Assembly (NCBI GenBank): GCA_018826515.1
Contig: JAHKAM010000029.1
Coordinates: 50,814-114,813 of the forward strand
DNA: 64,000 nucleotides
Direction of reading: 5' to 3'
Origin: Alphaproteobacteria bacterium
GTDB taxonomy: Bacteria > Pseudomonadota > Alphaproteobacteria > Caulobacterales > Caulobacteraceae
Positions 38,205 to 46,978 of the stretch are shown piece after piece (the first letter of the stretch is position 1; each line of letters opens with the position of its first letter). Under the pieces are notes generated by a model that did not search any database, was not told where the DNA came from, and saw only the letters and a list, made by a program, of their open reading frames with translations. A program made the translations under genes and the position numbers.

Positions 38205-38354
38205 CGTCTCACCCTCCCCTTCATGGGGAGGGCGGTCACGGAGCGACCGGGTGGGGGACGCCAGTCCCGCACGGACGGCGCCCGGCTTCAAACTTCCCCA
38301 CCCGGGCTCAGCTACGCTTCGCCGTCCCTCCCCACTTCGGGGGAGGGAGAACGC
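38205..38354. repeat. Palindromic intergenic repeat R1, copy 2
   Basis: Begins 2 bases after the BrkB-like stop and ends just before the prfA stop. Ends are CTCACCCTCCCC-TTCAT-GGGGAGGG and CCCTCCCC-ACTTCG-GGGGAGGGAGAACGC, the same hairpin ends as copy 1, and internal ACGCCAGTCCCGCACGGACGGCGCCCGGCTTC is shared. It lies between convergent genes, so it could serve as a bidirectional transcript end. Confidence 0.85.
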
Positions 38355-38359
38355 ATTTC

Positions 38360-39442
38360 TTACCCGAACTCCGCTTCCAGATCGGCCAGACGCGCGGCCT
38401 GATCTTCCGCGATCAGGGCATTCAACAACGGATCAATGTCGCCTTCGAGGATCTGCGGCAGGCTGTGCAGGGTCAGGCCGATGCGGTGGTCGGTGACCCG
38501 GCCCTGCGGGAAGTTGTAGGTGCGAATCCGCTCCGAGCGGTCGCCCGAGCCGACCTGGGATTTGCGCGAGTCCGAGCGGGCGTCGTCTTTCATTTGGCGC
38601 TGCATGTCATAGAGGCGGACGCGCAGATTCTTCATCGCCTTGTCGCGGTTGACGTGCTGCGACTTCTCAGAGGAGGTCACCACGATCCCCGAGGGGAAGT
38701 GGGTGATGCGCACCGCGGAATCGGTCTTGTTGACGTGCTGGCCGCCCGAGCCCGAGGCGCGGAAGGTGTCGATGCGGATGTCCTTGTCCTGGATGTCGAT
38801 CTCGACGTCCTCGACCTCGGGCAGGACGGCGACGGTGGCGGCGGAGGTGTGGATGCGCCCGCCGGCCTCGGTGGTCGGCACGCGCTGGACCCGGTGCACG
38901 CCGCTCTCGAATTTCAGCCGGCCGAAGACGCCGTCGCCGGTGACGGTGGCGATGATCTCCTTGTAGCCGCCGGCGTCGCCCTCGGTGGCGGAATCCAGCT
39001 CGACCTTCCAGCCGCGGGTGGAGGCGTAGCGGGAGTACATGCGGAACAGGTCGCCGGCGAACAGGGCGGCCTCGTCACCGCCGGTGCCGGCGCGGACTTC
39101 CAGTACGGCCGAGGCGTTCTCGTCGGCGTCGCGCGGGGCCAGCAGCAGGGCCACGTCCCGCTCCATGTCGGGCAGGGTCTCCTTGAGGACCTGCAGTTCA
39201 TCGGCGGCCATTTCGGCCATCTCGGGATCGGCGGCCATGGCCTCGAGGTCGGCCATCTCGGCCCGCGTCTTCGCCAGCGCCATGACGGCGTCGGCGATGG
39301 GCTTCATCTCAGCATGCTCTTTCGACAGGCGGACGATCTCCTGACCGTCGCTGGCCGCGCCCATCCGCGCCTCCACCTGGTGGAAGCGGTCGAGCACCTG
39401 ATCGAGCCGGGCCTGGGGGAGTCGCAAGGGAAGGAGCCTCAT
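38360..39442 (-). CDS. prfA: Peptide chain release factor 1
   Basis: A 360-residue class I release factor recognising UAA and UAG. The N-terminal helical domain, [25 protein letters not shown], the codon-recognition region [23 protein letters not shown], and the peptidyl-tRNA hydrolysis motif [22 protein letters not shown] (GGQ near residue 233) are all present. RF1 commonly has PAT at the tripeptide anticodon; here PTT. The ATG at 39442 follows no strong Shine-Dalgarno; the TTG one codon upstream begins the track ORF. GGQ is the substrate of PrmC. Confidence 0.95.
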   Translation of the reverse strand: MRLLPLRLPQARLDQVLDRFHQVEARMGAASDGQEIVRLSKEHAEMKPIADAVMALAKTRAEMADLEAMAADPEMAEMAADELQVLKETLPDMERDVALLLAPRDADENASAVLEVRAGTGGDEAALFAGDLFRMYSRYASTRGWKVELDSATEGDAGGYKEIIATVTGDGVFGRLKFESGVHRVQRVPTTEAGGRIHTSAATVAVLPEVEDVEIDIQDKDIRIDTFRASGSGGQHVNKTDSAVRITHFPSGIVVTSSEKSQHVNRDKAMKNLRVRLYDMQRQMKDDARSDSRKSQVGSGDRSERIRTYNFPQGRVTDHRIGLTLHSLPQILEGDIDPLLNALIAEDQAARLADLEAEFG

Positions 39443-39591
39443 CAAAACGGGAGGCGGTGTTTACTCCGCCGGACGCCGCCCTGTCGATGCGGCGCGGCGA
39501 TGGCGTGATCGTGACCGGGCGTCACAAGGGCGTCAGGCCGGTTTCGCCGGGAGGCTGCAGTCTCTAGCTGGGCGGTTGAAGTGGAGGGCGC

Positions 39592-40236
39592 ATGTTTGAC
39601 GGAACGCTGAAGGCGACACCCGACGAAAACGCTGAACTGGCCCGGCTGGGACAGCTCTACGACGGCCTGCTGGATCAGCCGCCGGTCGGGATTCCGGCTG
39701 AGGCGCAGGCCGACCTGGCCGCCATGGCCCGGATTTTCGACCTCGACACCGACCGGCCCCCGACCGAGGTCTGGCGCGACCTGCGCGCCGTGCTGACGCG
39801 GCAGGCGGTCCCGGGCGCCGGGGCGGGTGATCCGCCGCCCGCCCCGGGCGCGCTGACGCTGATGGTGGTCGAGGACGACCCGGCCCTGGCGGCGGACCTG
39901 ACCGAACTGCTGACGGCCGCCGGCCACGGGGTGGTCGGCCCCTTCTCCGATGCGGCGACGGCGACGACCGCCGCCGGCCTGCACGCCATCGACCTGGCCT
40001 TGCTGGACATCAATCTGGCCGACGACCCGGGCGACGGAAGCGAAGGCGGGGGCGTCGCCCTGGCCCGAACCCTCAAGGACACCTGGGGCGTGCCGGCGCT
40101 GTTTCTTTCGGGCGATGTGGCCGCGGCGGCGCGCCATGCCCGACTGGCCAGCGCCCTGGTGATGAAACCCTATACCGGCCGCGAGGTGTTGAACGGCATC
40201 GCCCGGGCCGTCGCGGCCGGCGCCGTCGCACCCTGA
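39592..40236 (+). CDS. Response-regulator receiver protein
   Basis: A 214-residue protein whose residues about 88-205 form a CheY-like receiver: LTLMVVEDDPALAADLTELLTAAGHGVV, phosphoacceptor Asp in IDLALLDINLAD (about residue 140), switch Thr/Ser in FLSGD, and Lys in LVMKPY. All key residues are present. Residues 1-80 are not recognised and contain no helix-turn-helix, so it is not an obvious DNA-binding regulator; it probably acts by protein contact in a phosphorelay. No kinase gene is adjacent. The ATG follows GTGGAGGGCGC. It is divergent from prfA. Confidence 0.85.
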   Translation: MFDGTLKATPDENAELARLGQLYDGLLDQPPVGIPAEAQADLAAMARIFDLDTDRPPTEVWRDLRAVLTRQAVPGAGAGDPPPAPGALTLMVVEDDPALAADLTELLTAAGHGVVGPFSDAATATTAAGLHAIDLALLDINLADDPGDGSEGGGVALARTLKDTWGVPALFLSGDVAAAARHARLASALVMKPYTGREVLNGIARAVAAGAVAP

Positions 40237-40299
40237 CGACGCAACCAAAGCCCGGGACGGGGCTTGCGCTGATCAGGCTTGGCTGTTCGAACGGACTGA

Positions 40300-41076
40300 A
40301 TGGAAACCTTTCTGCTGTTCCTGCTGGTCGGCGTTCTGGCTCAATCGGTCGATGGCGCCCTGGGCATGGCCTATGGGGTGATCGCCAATACCGTGCTGCT
40401 GGCCTTCGGCGTGCCGCCGGCGACGGCCTCGGCCAGCGTCCATGTCGCCAAGATCTTCACCGGCGGCGCCTCGGCGGCGTCGCATGTGATGCACAAGAAC
40501 ATCCTCTGGCCGCTGTTCTGGCCGCTGGCGGCCGGCGGCGTGGTCGGGGGCGTGCTGGGGGCCTATGTCCTGACCGGCATCGAAGGAGACCGGATCAAGC
40601 CCTTCATCCTCGCCTATCTGCTGGTGATCGGCGTCTGGGTGCTGTGGCGCGCCACCCGGCCGACGCGGCCCCGCGAGATGCCGCCGAAGCTCAGCGGTCC
40701 GCTGGGCGTGGTCGGGGGCTTTCTGGACGCGATCGGCGGCGGCGGCTGGGGGCCGACGGTCACCTCGACCCTCGTGGGAGCCGGGGCCGACCCGCGCCGC
40801 GCCATCGGCACGGTCAACACCGCCGAACTGCTGGTGACCAGCGCCATCTCCGCCGCCTTCCTCGTCGCCCTGATGACCGGGCGCTGGGCGGGGGGCGCGC
40901 TTGAGGACCACGGCGCGGCCATCGGCGGGCTGATCGTCGGGGGGCTGATCGCCGCCCCGTTCGCGGGCGGCGTCACCAAGCGGATCCCGGCGCGGTTGCT
41001 GACCTATGCGGTCGGGATCCTGATCGTGACCCTGGCGGCCTATCAGGCGCTGCAGCTGGCGGGGATGGTTCCCTGA
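40300..41076 (+). CDS. TauE/SafE family anion exporter
   Basis: A 258-residue inner-membrane protein with about eight helices. FLLFLLVGVLAQSVDGALGMAYGVIANTVLLAFGVPPATASASVHVAKIFTGGASAASHV is the N-terminal half and LSGPLGVVGGFLDAIGGGGWGPTVTSTLVGAGADPRRAIGTVNTAELLVT the C-terminal repeat typical of the sulfite/sulfonate exporter family. Substrate not decided by sequence (sulfite, sulfoacetate or similar). It follows the receiver gene by 63 bases and ends where the GST gene ends (convergent, adjacent stops). Confidence 0.88.
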   Translation: METFLLFLLVGVLAQSVDGALGMAYGVIANTVLLAFGVPPATASASVHVAKIFTGGASAASHVMHKNILWPLFWPLAAGGVVGGVLGAYVLTGIEGDRIKPFILAYLLVIGVWVLWRATRPTRPREMPPKLSGPLGVVGGFLDAIGGGGWGPTVTSTLVGAGADPRRAIGTVNTAELLVTSAISAAFLVALMTGRWAGGALEDHGAAIGGLIVGGLIAAPFAGGVTKRIPARLLTYAVGILIVTLAAYQALQLAGMVP

Positions 41077-41676
41077 TCAGCCCGCCGGATGGGTTCCGGC
41101 GAAGCTCGGCCGGGCCTCCAGCGCCGCCTGCAGCGCCATCAGCCCGGGACGGCCCGCGGCGAGATCGAAATCCGGGTGACGAAAGCCGACCCAGGTGACG
41201 GCGACCCCGGCGGTGATGACGCCCATGTCCAGTCGGGCCGGGTCGGGACGGGCCGCCTCCAGCGCATCGAGGGCGCGGGCCATGTTGTCGGTCCAGCGCG
41301 CGATCCAGGACGGCGACCGCTCGGCCTCGGGGCGACGCTTCTCCAAAACCAGTTTGACGCCCATCTCCAGCGCCTGGTTTCCAAGAGTCTCCAGACGCCG
41401 CACGCGCAGCCGGTCGGCGCCGTCGGCCGGCAGCAGGCGCGGACCTTCGCCGAGGGCGTCGAGGTATTCGCAGATCACCGGACTGTCGTTGAGCGGCAGG
41501 CCGTCCTCCGCGATCAGGGTCGGAACCTGCACCACCGGATTGGACGCCAGCAGCTCGGGCGCATTGGCGTAGGGATCGACCACGATCTCCTCGATGCGGT
41601 CGATCAGCCCCTTTTCACGGGCCACGATCCGGCATTTGCGGGCGAAGGGGGACGGGACGGTGAAGTAGAGTTTCAT
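41077..41676 (-). CDS. Glutathione S-transferase family protein
   Basis: A 199-residue GST. The thioredoxin-like N-domain is MKLYFTVPSPFARKCRIVAREKGL ... VVQVPTLIAEDGLPLNDSPVICEYLDAL, with the Ser/Pro loop TVPSPFARK as the glutathione-activating site and DSPVI as the G-site signature. The all-alpha domain follows. Its ATG overlaps the stop of the ParE-like toxin gene (ATGA), so it is the last gene of a toxin-antitoxin operon, which is unusual. Probable cytosolic glutathione conjugation or peroxidase role; substrate unknown. Confidence 0.87.
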   Translation of the reverse strand: MKLYFTVPSPFARKCRIVAREKGLIDRIEEIVVDPYANAPELLASNPVVQVPTLIAEDGLPLNDSPVICEYLDALGEGPRLLPADGADRLRVRRLETLGNQALEMGVKLVLEKRRPEAERSPSWIARWTDNMARALDALEAARPDPARLDMGVITAGVAVTWVGFRHPDFDLAAGRPGLMALQAALEARPSFAGTHPAG

Positions 41677-41954
41677 TCGGGGGGATACCGCCGGGCTGTG
41701 TGCAGGACGTTGACGATCCGGACCTGGGCCGCTTCGACCCGATAGACCAGAACATAGTTCGGATGAATGACGGCTTCGCGCGTCCCGTCCAGCCGCCCCT
41801 TCCGATACATGGAGGGATACTGGCCCAAAACCTCGGCCGACCCGAAGATGATCTCGGTCATGCGGTCGGCGGCAGCCGGATTGTCGTCCGAAATACAGTC
41901 AGCAATGCTGCTGGCGTCGTCGAGGGCTTCGCGCGCCCAGACGACCGGGAGCAT
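41673..41954 (-). CDS. ParE/RelE-type toxin
   Basis: A 93-residue toxin of the RelE/ParE superfamily: LPVVWAREALDDASSIADCISDDNPAAADRMTEIIFGSAEVLGQYPSMYRKGRLDGTREAVIHPNYVLVYRV ... IVNVLHTARRYPP. The N-terminal strand-helix, the G-R-x-x-GTRE turn, and the terminal LHTARRYP match. ParE poisons gyrase and RelE cuts mRNA; the long N-terminal helix pair and lack of an obvious RelE catalytic set favour ParE-like but do not prove it. It is coupled by ATGA to both the upstream antitoxin and the downstream GST gene. Confidence 0.85.
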   Translation of the reverse strand: MLPVVWAREALDDASSIADCISDDNPAAADRMTEIIFGSAEVLGQYPSMYRKGRLDGTREAVIHPNYVLVYRVEAAQVRIVNVLHTARRYPPE

Positions 41955-42136
41955 CAGCCGGCCTTTTTGCGCTTGCGATCGATGATGGCCTTCACATGCG
42001 CCATGGCTTCATCATGCGGAATCGGAGGCCGCGTGTCGGCCAGGGACCGTTCGACCTTGGCCCGGAACCAGGCGTCATAGGCCTCGGCCTCCTCGGTCGA
42101 GGCGAACTCGGAGACGATGGGATCGAGCGCGGGCAT
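41954..42136 (-). CDS. Antitoxin (RelB/stability-determinant type)
   Basis: A 60-residue acidic protein: MPALDPIVSEFASTEEAEAYDAWFRAKVERSLADTRPPIPHDEAMAHVKAIIDRKRKKAG. The pattern AYDAWFRAKVxxSLxDxRPPIPHDEAM is that of the RelB-like antitoxins paired with ParE toxins in proteobacteria. It would neutralise the downstream toxin and repress the operon. It precedes the toxin with a 4-base overlap. The intergenic region to ispG is 42 bases. Confidence 0.8.
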   Translation of the reverse strand: MPALDPIVSEFASTEEAEAYDAWFRAKVERSLADTRPPIPHDEAMAHVKAIIDRKRKKAG

Positions 42137-42178
42137 GGATGGAATATGCGCCCCGCCCCGCGGCCTCGCAACCGCTTG

Positions 42179-43327
42179 CTACCCTACGGCGACCAGTGGC
42201 TTTTCTTCAACCGCTCGCGCGGCGTCCAGTTCGGCGGCCCTGGCTTCGACCAGTTCGACGATGTGGTCGATCATGCCGTCGTTGTGCTGTTTGTGGGCCA
42301 TCTTGCCGTTGACGTAGACCATGCCGGAGCCGGCGCCGCCGCCGGTGAAGCCGACATCCGTGTACAGGGCCTCGCCCGGGCCGTTGACGACGCAGCCGAT
42401 GATCGACAGCGACATGGGCGTGGTCACATGCGCCAGCCGCTCTTCCAGAATGCCGACGGTCTCGATGACGTTGAAGCCCTGGCGGGCGCACGACGGGCAG
42501 GCGATGATGTTGACGCCGCGGTGGCGCAGACCCAACGACTTGAGGATGTCGAAGCCGACCTTGATCTCCTCGACCGGATCGGCGGCGAGCGAGACGCGGA
42601 TGGTGTCGCCGATGCCCGACCAGAGCATGTTCCCCAGACCGATGGCCGACTTGATCGTCCCCGACCGCAGGGGTCCGGCCTCGGTGACGCCGAGGTGCAG
42701 GGGGCAATCGATCGCGTCGGCCAGCTGCTGGTAGGCGGCCACGGTCAGGAAGGGGTCGGACGCCTTCACCGAGATCTTGAACTCGTGGAAGTCGTGGTCC
42801 TGCAGGATGCGGGCGTGGTTGAGGGCGCTCTCGACCATGGCTTCGGGACAGGGCTCGCCGTATTTCTCGAGCAGCTCCTTCTCCAGCGAGCCGGCGTTGA
42901 CGCCGATGCGCATGGAGCAGCCGTGGTCGCGGGCGGCCTGGATGACGTCGCGGACGCGGTCGGCCGAGCCGATATTGCCCGGATTGATGCGCAGGCAGGC
43001 GGCGCCGGCTTCGGCCGCCTCGATGCCCCGCTTGTAGTGAAAATGGATGTCGGCGACGAGCGGCACCCGCGACTCGCGGGCGATGGTGCGGAAGGCAGCG
43101 GTCGAGGCCTCGTCGGGACAGGAGACGCGCACGATGTCGGCGCCGGCCTCTTCCAGCTGGCGGATCTGGTCCAGCGTGGCCGCCGCGTCGGTCGTCGGCG
43201 TATTGGTCATCGACTGGACGGTGATCGGCGCATCGCCGCCCACGGGGACGTTCCCCACCATGATCTGGCGGCTCTTGCGGCGCTCGATGTGGCGCCACGG
43301 GCGGATATGCGAAAGGTCAGCGCTCAT
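42179..43327 (-). CDS. ispG: 4-Hydroxy-3-methylbut-2-enyl-diphosphate synthase
   Basis: A 382-residue [4Fe-4S] enzyme of the MEP isoprenoid pathway that converts MEcPP to [36 protein letters not shown] is the N-terminal signature; the TIM-barrel part holds [12 protein letters not shown] and RINPGNIG; the iron-sulfur ligands are in [13 protein letters not shown] (about 275) and [11 protein letters not shown] (about 310). Full length. It lies 56 bases downstream of a RodZ-like gene on the same strand, as rodZ-ispG also lie side by side in E. coli. Confidence 0.96.
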   Translation of the reverse strand: MSADLSHIRPWRHIERRKSRQIMVGNVPVGGDAPITVQSMTNTPTTDAAATLDQIRQLEEAGADIVRVSCPDEASTAAFRTIARESRVPLVADIHFHYKRGIEAAEAGAACLRINPGNIGSADRVRDVIQAARDHGCSMRIGVNAGSLEKELLEKYGEPCPEAMVESALNHARILQDHDFHEFKISVKASDPFLTVAAYQQLADAIDCPLHLGVTEAGPLRSGTIKSAIGLGNMLWSGIGDTIRVSLAADPVEEIKVGFDILKSLGLRHRGVNIIACPSCARQGFNVIETVGILEERLAHVTTPMSLSIIGCVVNGPGEALYTDVGFTGGGAGSGMVYVNGKMAHKQHNDGMIDHIVELVEARAAELDAARAVEEKPLVAVG

Positions 43328-43382
43328 GTGCCGGGAACATAGGCGCTCGATTGCGGCATGGCCACGACGCTGGATGCCGCAA

Positions 43383-44468
43383 TCAGCCGCCCGCGCTGTT
43401 GGTCATGGCGGCCTGGACCGTCGCCGCCCGGGCCTGGGCTTCCGCCTGGGCCGCCTGGCCTCGCGCCAGGACCTCGGCGGCGGCCTGACGGGCAAGCGTC
43501 TGGGCGCGGGCGTTCAGCTGGCTGAGCGGGGTCTGTTCGGCGGTCAGGGCCCCGGCGTGCTCGCCGTTCAGATAGACGTCGAAATCGGAGAAATGGCTGG
43601 AAACGTCCACCACCGCCGCCACGCCGGCGGGCGCGCGCCAGGCGTCCCCGGCGGCCAGCTGGCGGGCGAACAGCACGCGGCCGTCGCCCATGCGGACCAC
43701 CAGACTGGCGGCCTTGCGCGCCTGGATCACCACCTGGGAGGCGTTGGCGGAGGCGCCGTAGATGGCGCCGCGAGGGTTGAAGGCCCGCTGCACCGGCGGA
43801 GCGCCGGCCGCGACGGCGGCGATCGCCTCGGGCGAGGCCGGGTCGATGCCGGTCAGCTCGGTCTCGAGGCCCGGGGTGATGTAGAGGGCCGGAATCGTCT
43901 GGTCCGGCGGGGCCGGGCGCGGGGCGGACAGGGACAGGGCGGCGGGCTGGCCGGGCACGGCGCCGAGGGTCCAGCTTTCGGGCACGGCGGCGAGGTCGGA
44001 CGGACGGGGCGCCTGCATCAGGCTGACGCGCTGGAACACGTTCCAGCCGACCACGGCTATGACCAAGGCCAGACCCGCGGCGATCAGGCGCGGCGAATAG
44101 CGTTTCACCTCCTCGAAGGCGACGCCGACCGGCGCCTGCAGCGGCACGGACGGATCGGGGCTCTCGCGCTTGAACCGCTCCACCGCGAGCTGTTCATCGA
44201 GGCCGAGGGCGGCGGCGTAGGCGCGCACATAGCCGATGGAGAAGACACGGTTGGGCAGGGTGGAGAAGTCGTTCTGCTCCAGCGCCGTCAGATAGCGCGA
44301 GGGCACGCGGGTGAGGCTGGACAGTTCGGCGAGGGAGCGGCCGGAGTGTTCGCGCGCGGCCTTCAGGCCGTCGCCCAGAGTCGGCGCGTCCGTGACGGAA
44401 GGAACGATGTCCTTCCAGTCTGGATGAGCCCTGAGCTCTTCGGGGATCCCCCCCGTATCCAGCGCCAT
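43383..44468 (-). CDS. RodZ-like helix-turn-helix membrane protein
   Basis: A protein of about 361 residues: an N-terminal helix-turn-helix ([46 protein letters not shown]_25), [12 protein letters not shown], a juxtamembrane basic stretch, one helix ([19 protein letters not shown]), and a C-terminal DUF4115-like beta domain ([32 protein letters not shown]). This is the RodZ architecture, a cytoskeletal factor linking MreB to the envelope. The start is uncertain: ATG at MALDTGG (44468) is taken; the ORF extends 46 codons with little conserved character. It sits between ptsP and ispG. Confidence 0.85.
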   Translation of the reverse strand: MALDTGGIPEELRAHPDWKDIVPSVTDAPTLGDGLKAAREHSGRSLAELSSLTRVPSRYLTALEQNDFSTLPNRVFSIGYVRAYAAALGLDEQLAVERFKRESPDPSVPLQAPVGVAFEEVKRYSPRLIAAGLALVIAVVGWNVFQRVSLMQAPRPSDLAAVPESWTLGAVPGQPAALSLSAPRPAPPDQTIPALYITPGLETELTGIDPASPEAIAAVAAGAPPVQRAFNPRGAIYGASANASQVVIQARKAASLVVRMGDGRVLFARQLAAGDAWRAPAGVAAVVDVSSHFSDFDVYLNGEHAGALTAEQTPLSQLNARAQTLARQAAAEVLARGQAAQAEAQARAATVQAAMTNSAGG

Positions 44469-44663
44469 TACGCCTGACCCCACACTCGGCGCGCACGAGG
44501 GTTCCTCGCGCATCGCCATACTCGAACTCGGGGGCTGTATCATATCGGGATGACAGTTCGGGCCTGCGCCCGCGGACCCCCCGGTTCCGACTTGTGGATA
44601 ACTCATAAGAGTCGACCGATCAACGATTTGTTAGGCATCCCGGACGTTTCGGCGCGGGACGGT

Positions 44664-46928
44664 TCAGATCGTGACGTTCAATTTCCGGGCCAGGGATTCC
44701 AGCTCGCCGCGGATCGAACCGGCGGACGATCCGAGCAGGTTGGTCATACCGCGACGGGCGGCGGCGAGGTCGGCTGACAGGATCATCCGCTTGACCGGAC
44801 CGACCCCGCCGGCCGGGGCCGACAGACGGGTATAGCCGAGGGTCAGCAGGGCGAAGGCCTCCAGCGGCTTGCCGGCCAGTTCTCCGCACACGGACACGGG
44901 CGTTCCGGTATCGGCGCATTTCTTCTGGATTTCGGCCAGGGCCCGGAGCGCCGGGGGCGACAGCGGGTCGTAGCGGTCCGACACCAGCGGATTGGTCCGG
45001 TCGGCGGCGAACATGTACTGGAACAGGTCGTTGGTGCCGACCGAGACAAAGTCCGTCAGCGGCAGAAGCGCGTCGAGGTGCCAGAGCAGCGACGGGCATT
45101 CGATCATCGCCCCGACACGCAGCAGGGCGGGCAGGGCCCGACCCCGGCGTTTGGCCCAGGCGCATTCGACATCGACCAGTTCCCGCGCCGCGCGGAACTC
45201 GTCGACCGTCGCGATCATCGGGAACATGACGCGCAGCTCGCGGCCCGCGGCGGCGGTCAGCAGGGCGCGCAGCTGCAGCCGCAGCAGGCCGGGCCGGTCG
45301 AGGCCGAGGCGGATCGCCCGGCGACCCAGGGCGGGGTTCTCTTCCCGCTCGGTCTCCAGATAGGGCAGCACCTTGTCGCCGCCGACATCGAGGGTGCGGA
45401 AGGTCACGGGCCGGTCCCCGGCGGCGTCCAGCACCAGACTGTAAAGGGCCGTCTGGCTGGTCAGCCGCGGCAGTTCCTCGGAGACCATGAACTGGAATTC
45501 GGTGCGGAACAGACCGATGCCCTCGGCCCCGGTGGCGTCCAGATTCTCCAGATCGACGGCGAGACCGGCGTTGGTCAGGACGGTGATCCGGGTTCCGTCG
45601 AGGGTGACGGCGGCGACGTCGCGCAATTTGGCGAACTCGGCCTGGCGCGCGCTGCGGACCTGCATGCGCGACTGGACCGCCGCCAGCATGTCGGGCCGGG
45701 GCCGCAGATAGGCCTCGCCGGTCTCGCCGTCGACGATGACCAGATCGCCTTCGGACAGCCGGTCCCGCAGGCCCATGACCCGACCGACGCAGGGAATCTG
45801 CAGGGCGCGGGCGACGATGGCGGCGTGGCTGGCGGCCGATCCCTCCTCGAGCAGGAGACCCCGGAGCTTGTGCCGCGGGTATTCCAGCAGATCGGCGGGC
45901 CCCAGGTTGCGCGCCACGAGGATGGCGTCGTCGGGCAGGTCGCGCTCGCCCGGCTTGTCGCCGGCGAGGACCCGCAGCAGGCGGTTCGCGAGATCCTCGA
46001 AGTCGTGCAGCCGTTCCTTGATATAGGGATCGCGGGCCTGGGCGAAGCGGGCGCGGTGTTCATTGCGGACGCGATCGACAGCGGCTTCGGCGGTCAGGCC
46101 GGTGCGGACGGCCTCCTCCAGCGACCGGTTCCAGCCCCGGTCGTCGGCGAACATCCGGTAGGTTTCCAGCACTTCGAACGGCAGACCCGCCAGCTTGCCC
46201 TGACCGCCGTCTAGGATGGAATCGATGTTGGCCTTGAGGCCGATCAGCGCCTCGCGCAGGCGGATCTCCTCGACCTGCTGGTTCTCGGCCAGCAGGTTCT
46301 CGGGCGCGACCGGCGCCTCGTGCAGGATGACGTGGCCGTAGGCGAGCCCCTCGGCGAAACGCTGGCCCTTGAGGCGTTCGGGCCGGTGCGGCGCCACCTC
46401 GATGTCGCGCAGCTCGTCCTGGGCGAGGAGTTCGCCCGAGGCCACGGTCTCGGCCAGGACCATGGCGATGGTCTGGATGTCCTCGACTTCCTCGTCGTCA
46501 TAGCGCCGCTCGGAGCGGTTCTGGACGACCAGCACGCCGATGGCCCGGCCGCCCCGCAGCAGGGGGGCGCCGAGGAAGGCGTGATAGGGATCCTCGCCCG
46601 TCTCCGGCCGGTAGGCGAAGCTGGGGTGGGACGGCGCGTCCGACAGGCTGATCGGCGCGGCGGTGCGCGCGACCTCGCCGACCAGGCCCTCGCCGGGGCG
46701 CAGGCGGGTGTTGTGGACGGCCTCGGGCTTCAGGCCCTGGGTGGCGAAGAGCTCCAGCTCGCCGGAGGCGCGGCGCAGATAGATCGAACAGACCTCGGCC
46801 ACCATCGACTGGGCGATGATGCGCACGACCGTGTCGAGCCGGTCCTGCGCCGGCGCCGCACCAGCCATCGCCTCGCGAATCTGGCGAAGGAGGTTGCGTG
46901 GCCCCGTCGTCAATCCGCCAACCGGCAT
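44664..46928 (-). CDS. ptsP: PTS enzyme I-Ntr with GAF domain
   Basis: A 754-residue phosphoenolpyruvate-protein phosphotransferase of the nitrogen-related PTS. An N-terminal GAF domain (about 20-165; EVCSIYLRRASGELELFATQGL) can sense glutamine or 2-oxoglutarate in relatives. The phosphotransfer domain has the phosphorylated His in SAASHAAIVARALQIPCVG (about residue 368). The C-terminal barrel (VTFRTLDVGGDKVLPYLE, GTNDLFQYMFAADRTN, VCGELAGKPL) binds PEP. Lies 50 bases downstream of lysC, an arrangement common in alphaproteobacteria. Partner NPr and EIIA are not in the window. Confidence 0.95.
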   Translation of the reverse strand: MPVGGLTTGPRNLLRQIREAMAGAAPAQDRLDTVVRIIAQSMVAEVCSIYLRRASGELELFATQGLKPEAVHNTRLRPGEGLVGEVARTAAPISLSDAPSHPSFAYRPETGEDPYHAFLGAPLLRGGRAIGVLVVQNRSERRYDDEEVEDIQTIAMVLAETVASGELLAQDELRDIEVAPHRPERLKGQRFAEGLAYGHVILHEAPVAPENLLAENQQVEEIRLREALIGLKANIDSILDGGQGKLAGLPFEVLETYRMFADDRGWNRSLEEAVRTGLTAEAAVDRVRNEHRARFAQARDPYIKERLHDFEDLANRLLRVLAGDKPGERDLPDDAILVARNLGPADLLEYPRHKLRGLLLEEGSAASHAAIVARALQIPCVGRVMGLRDRLSEGDLVIVDGETGEAYLRPRPDMLAAVQSRMQVRSARQAEFAKLRDVAAVTLDGTRITVLTNAGLAVDLENLDATGAEGIGLFRTEFQFMVSEELPRLTSQTALYSLVLDAAGDRPVTFRTLDVGGDKVLPYLETEREENPALGRRAIRLGLDRPGLLRLQLRALLTAAAGRELRVMFPMIATVDEFRAARELVDVECAWAKRRGRALPALLRVGAMIECPSLLWHLDALLPLTDFVSVGTNDLFQYMFAADRTNPLVSDRYDPLSPPALRALAEIQKKCADTGTPVSVCGELAGKPLEAFALLTLGYTRLSAPAGGVGPVKRMILSADLAAARRGMTNLLGSSAGSIRGELESLARKLNVTI

Positions 46929-46978
46929 GGCCCCTCCTGATGAACGACGCCGCAGATGGGCGCCGTCCGGCTCAATTC

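Noticed and set aside
39592-40236. Receiver protein as a DNA-binding regulator
   Set aside because: No helix-turn-helix or other output domain is visible in the N-terminal 80 residues.
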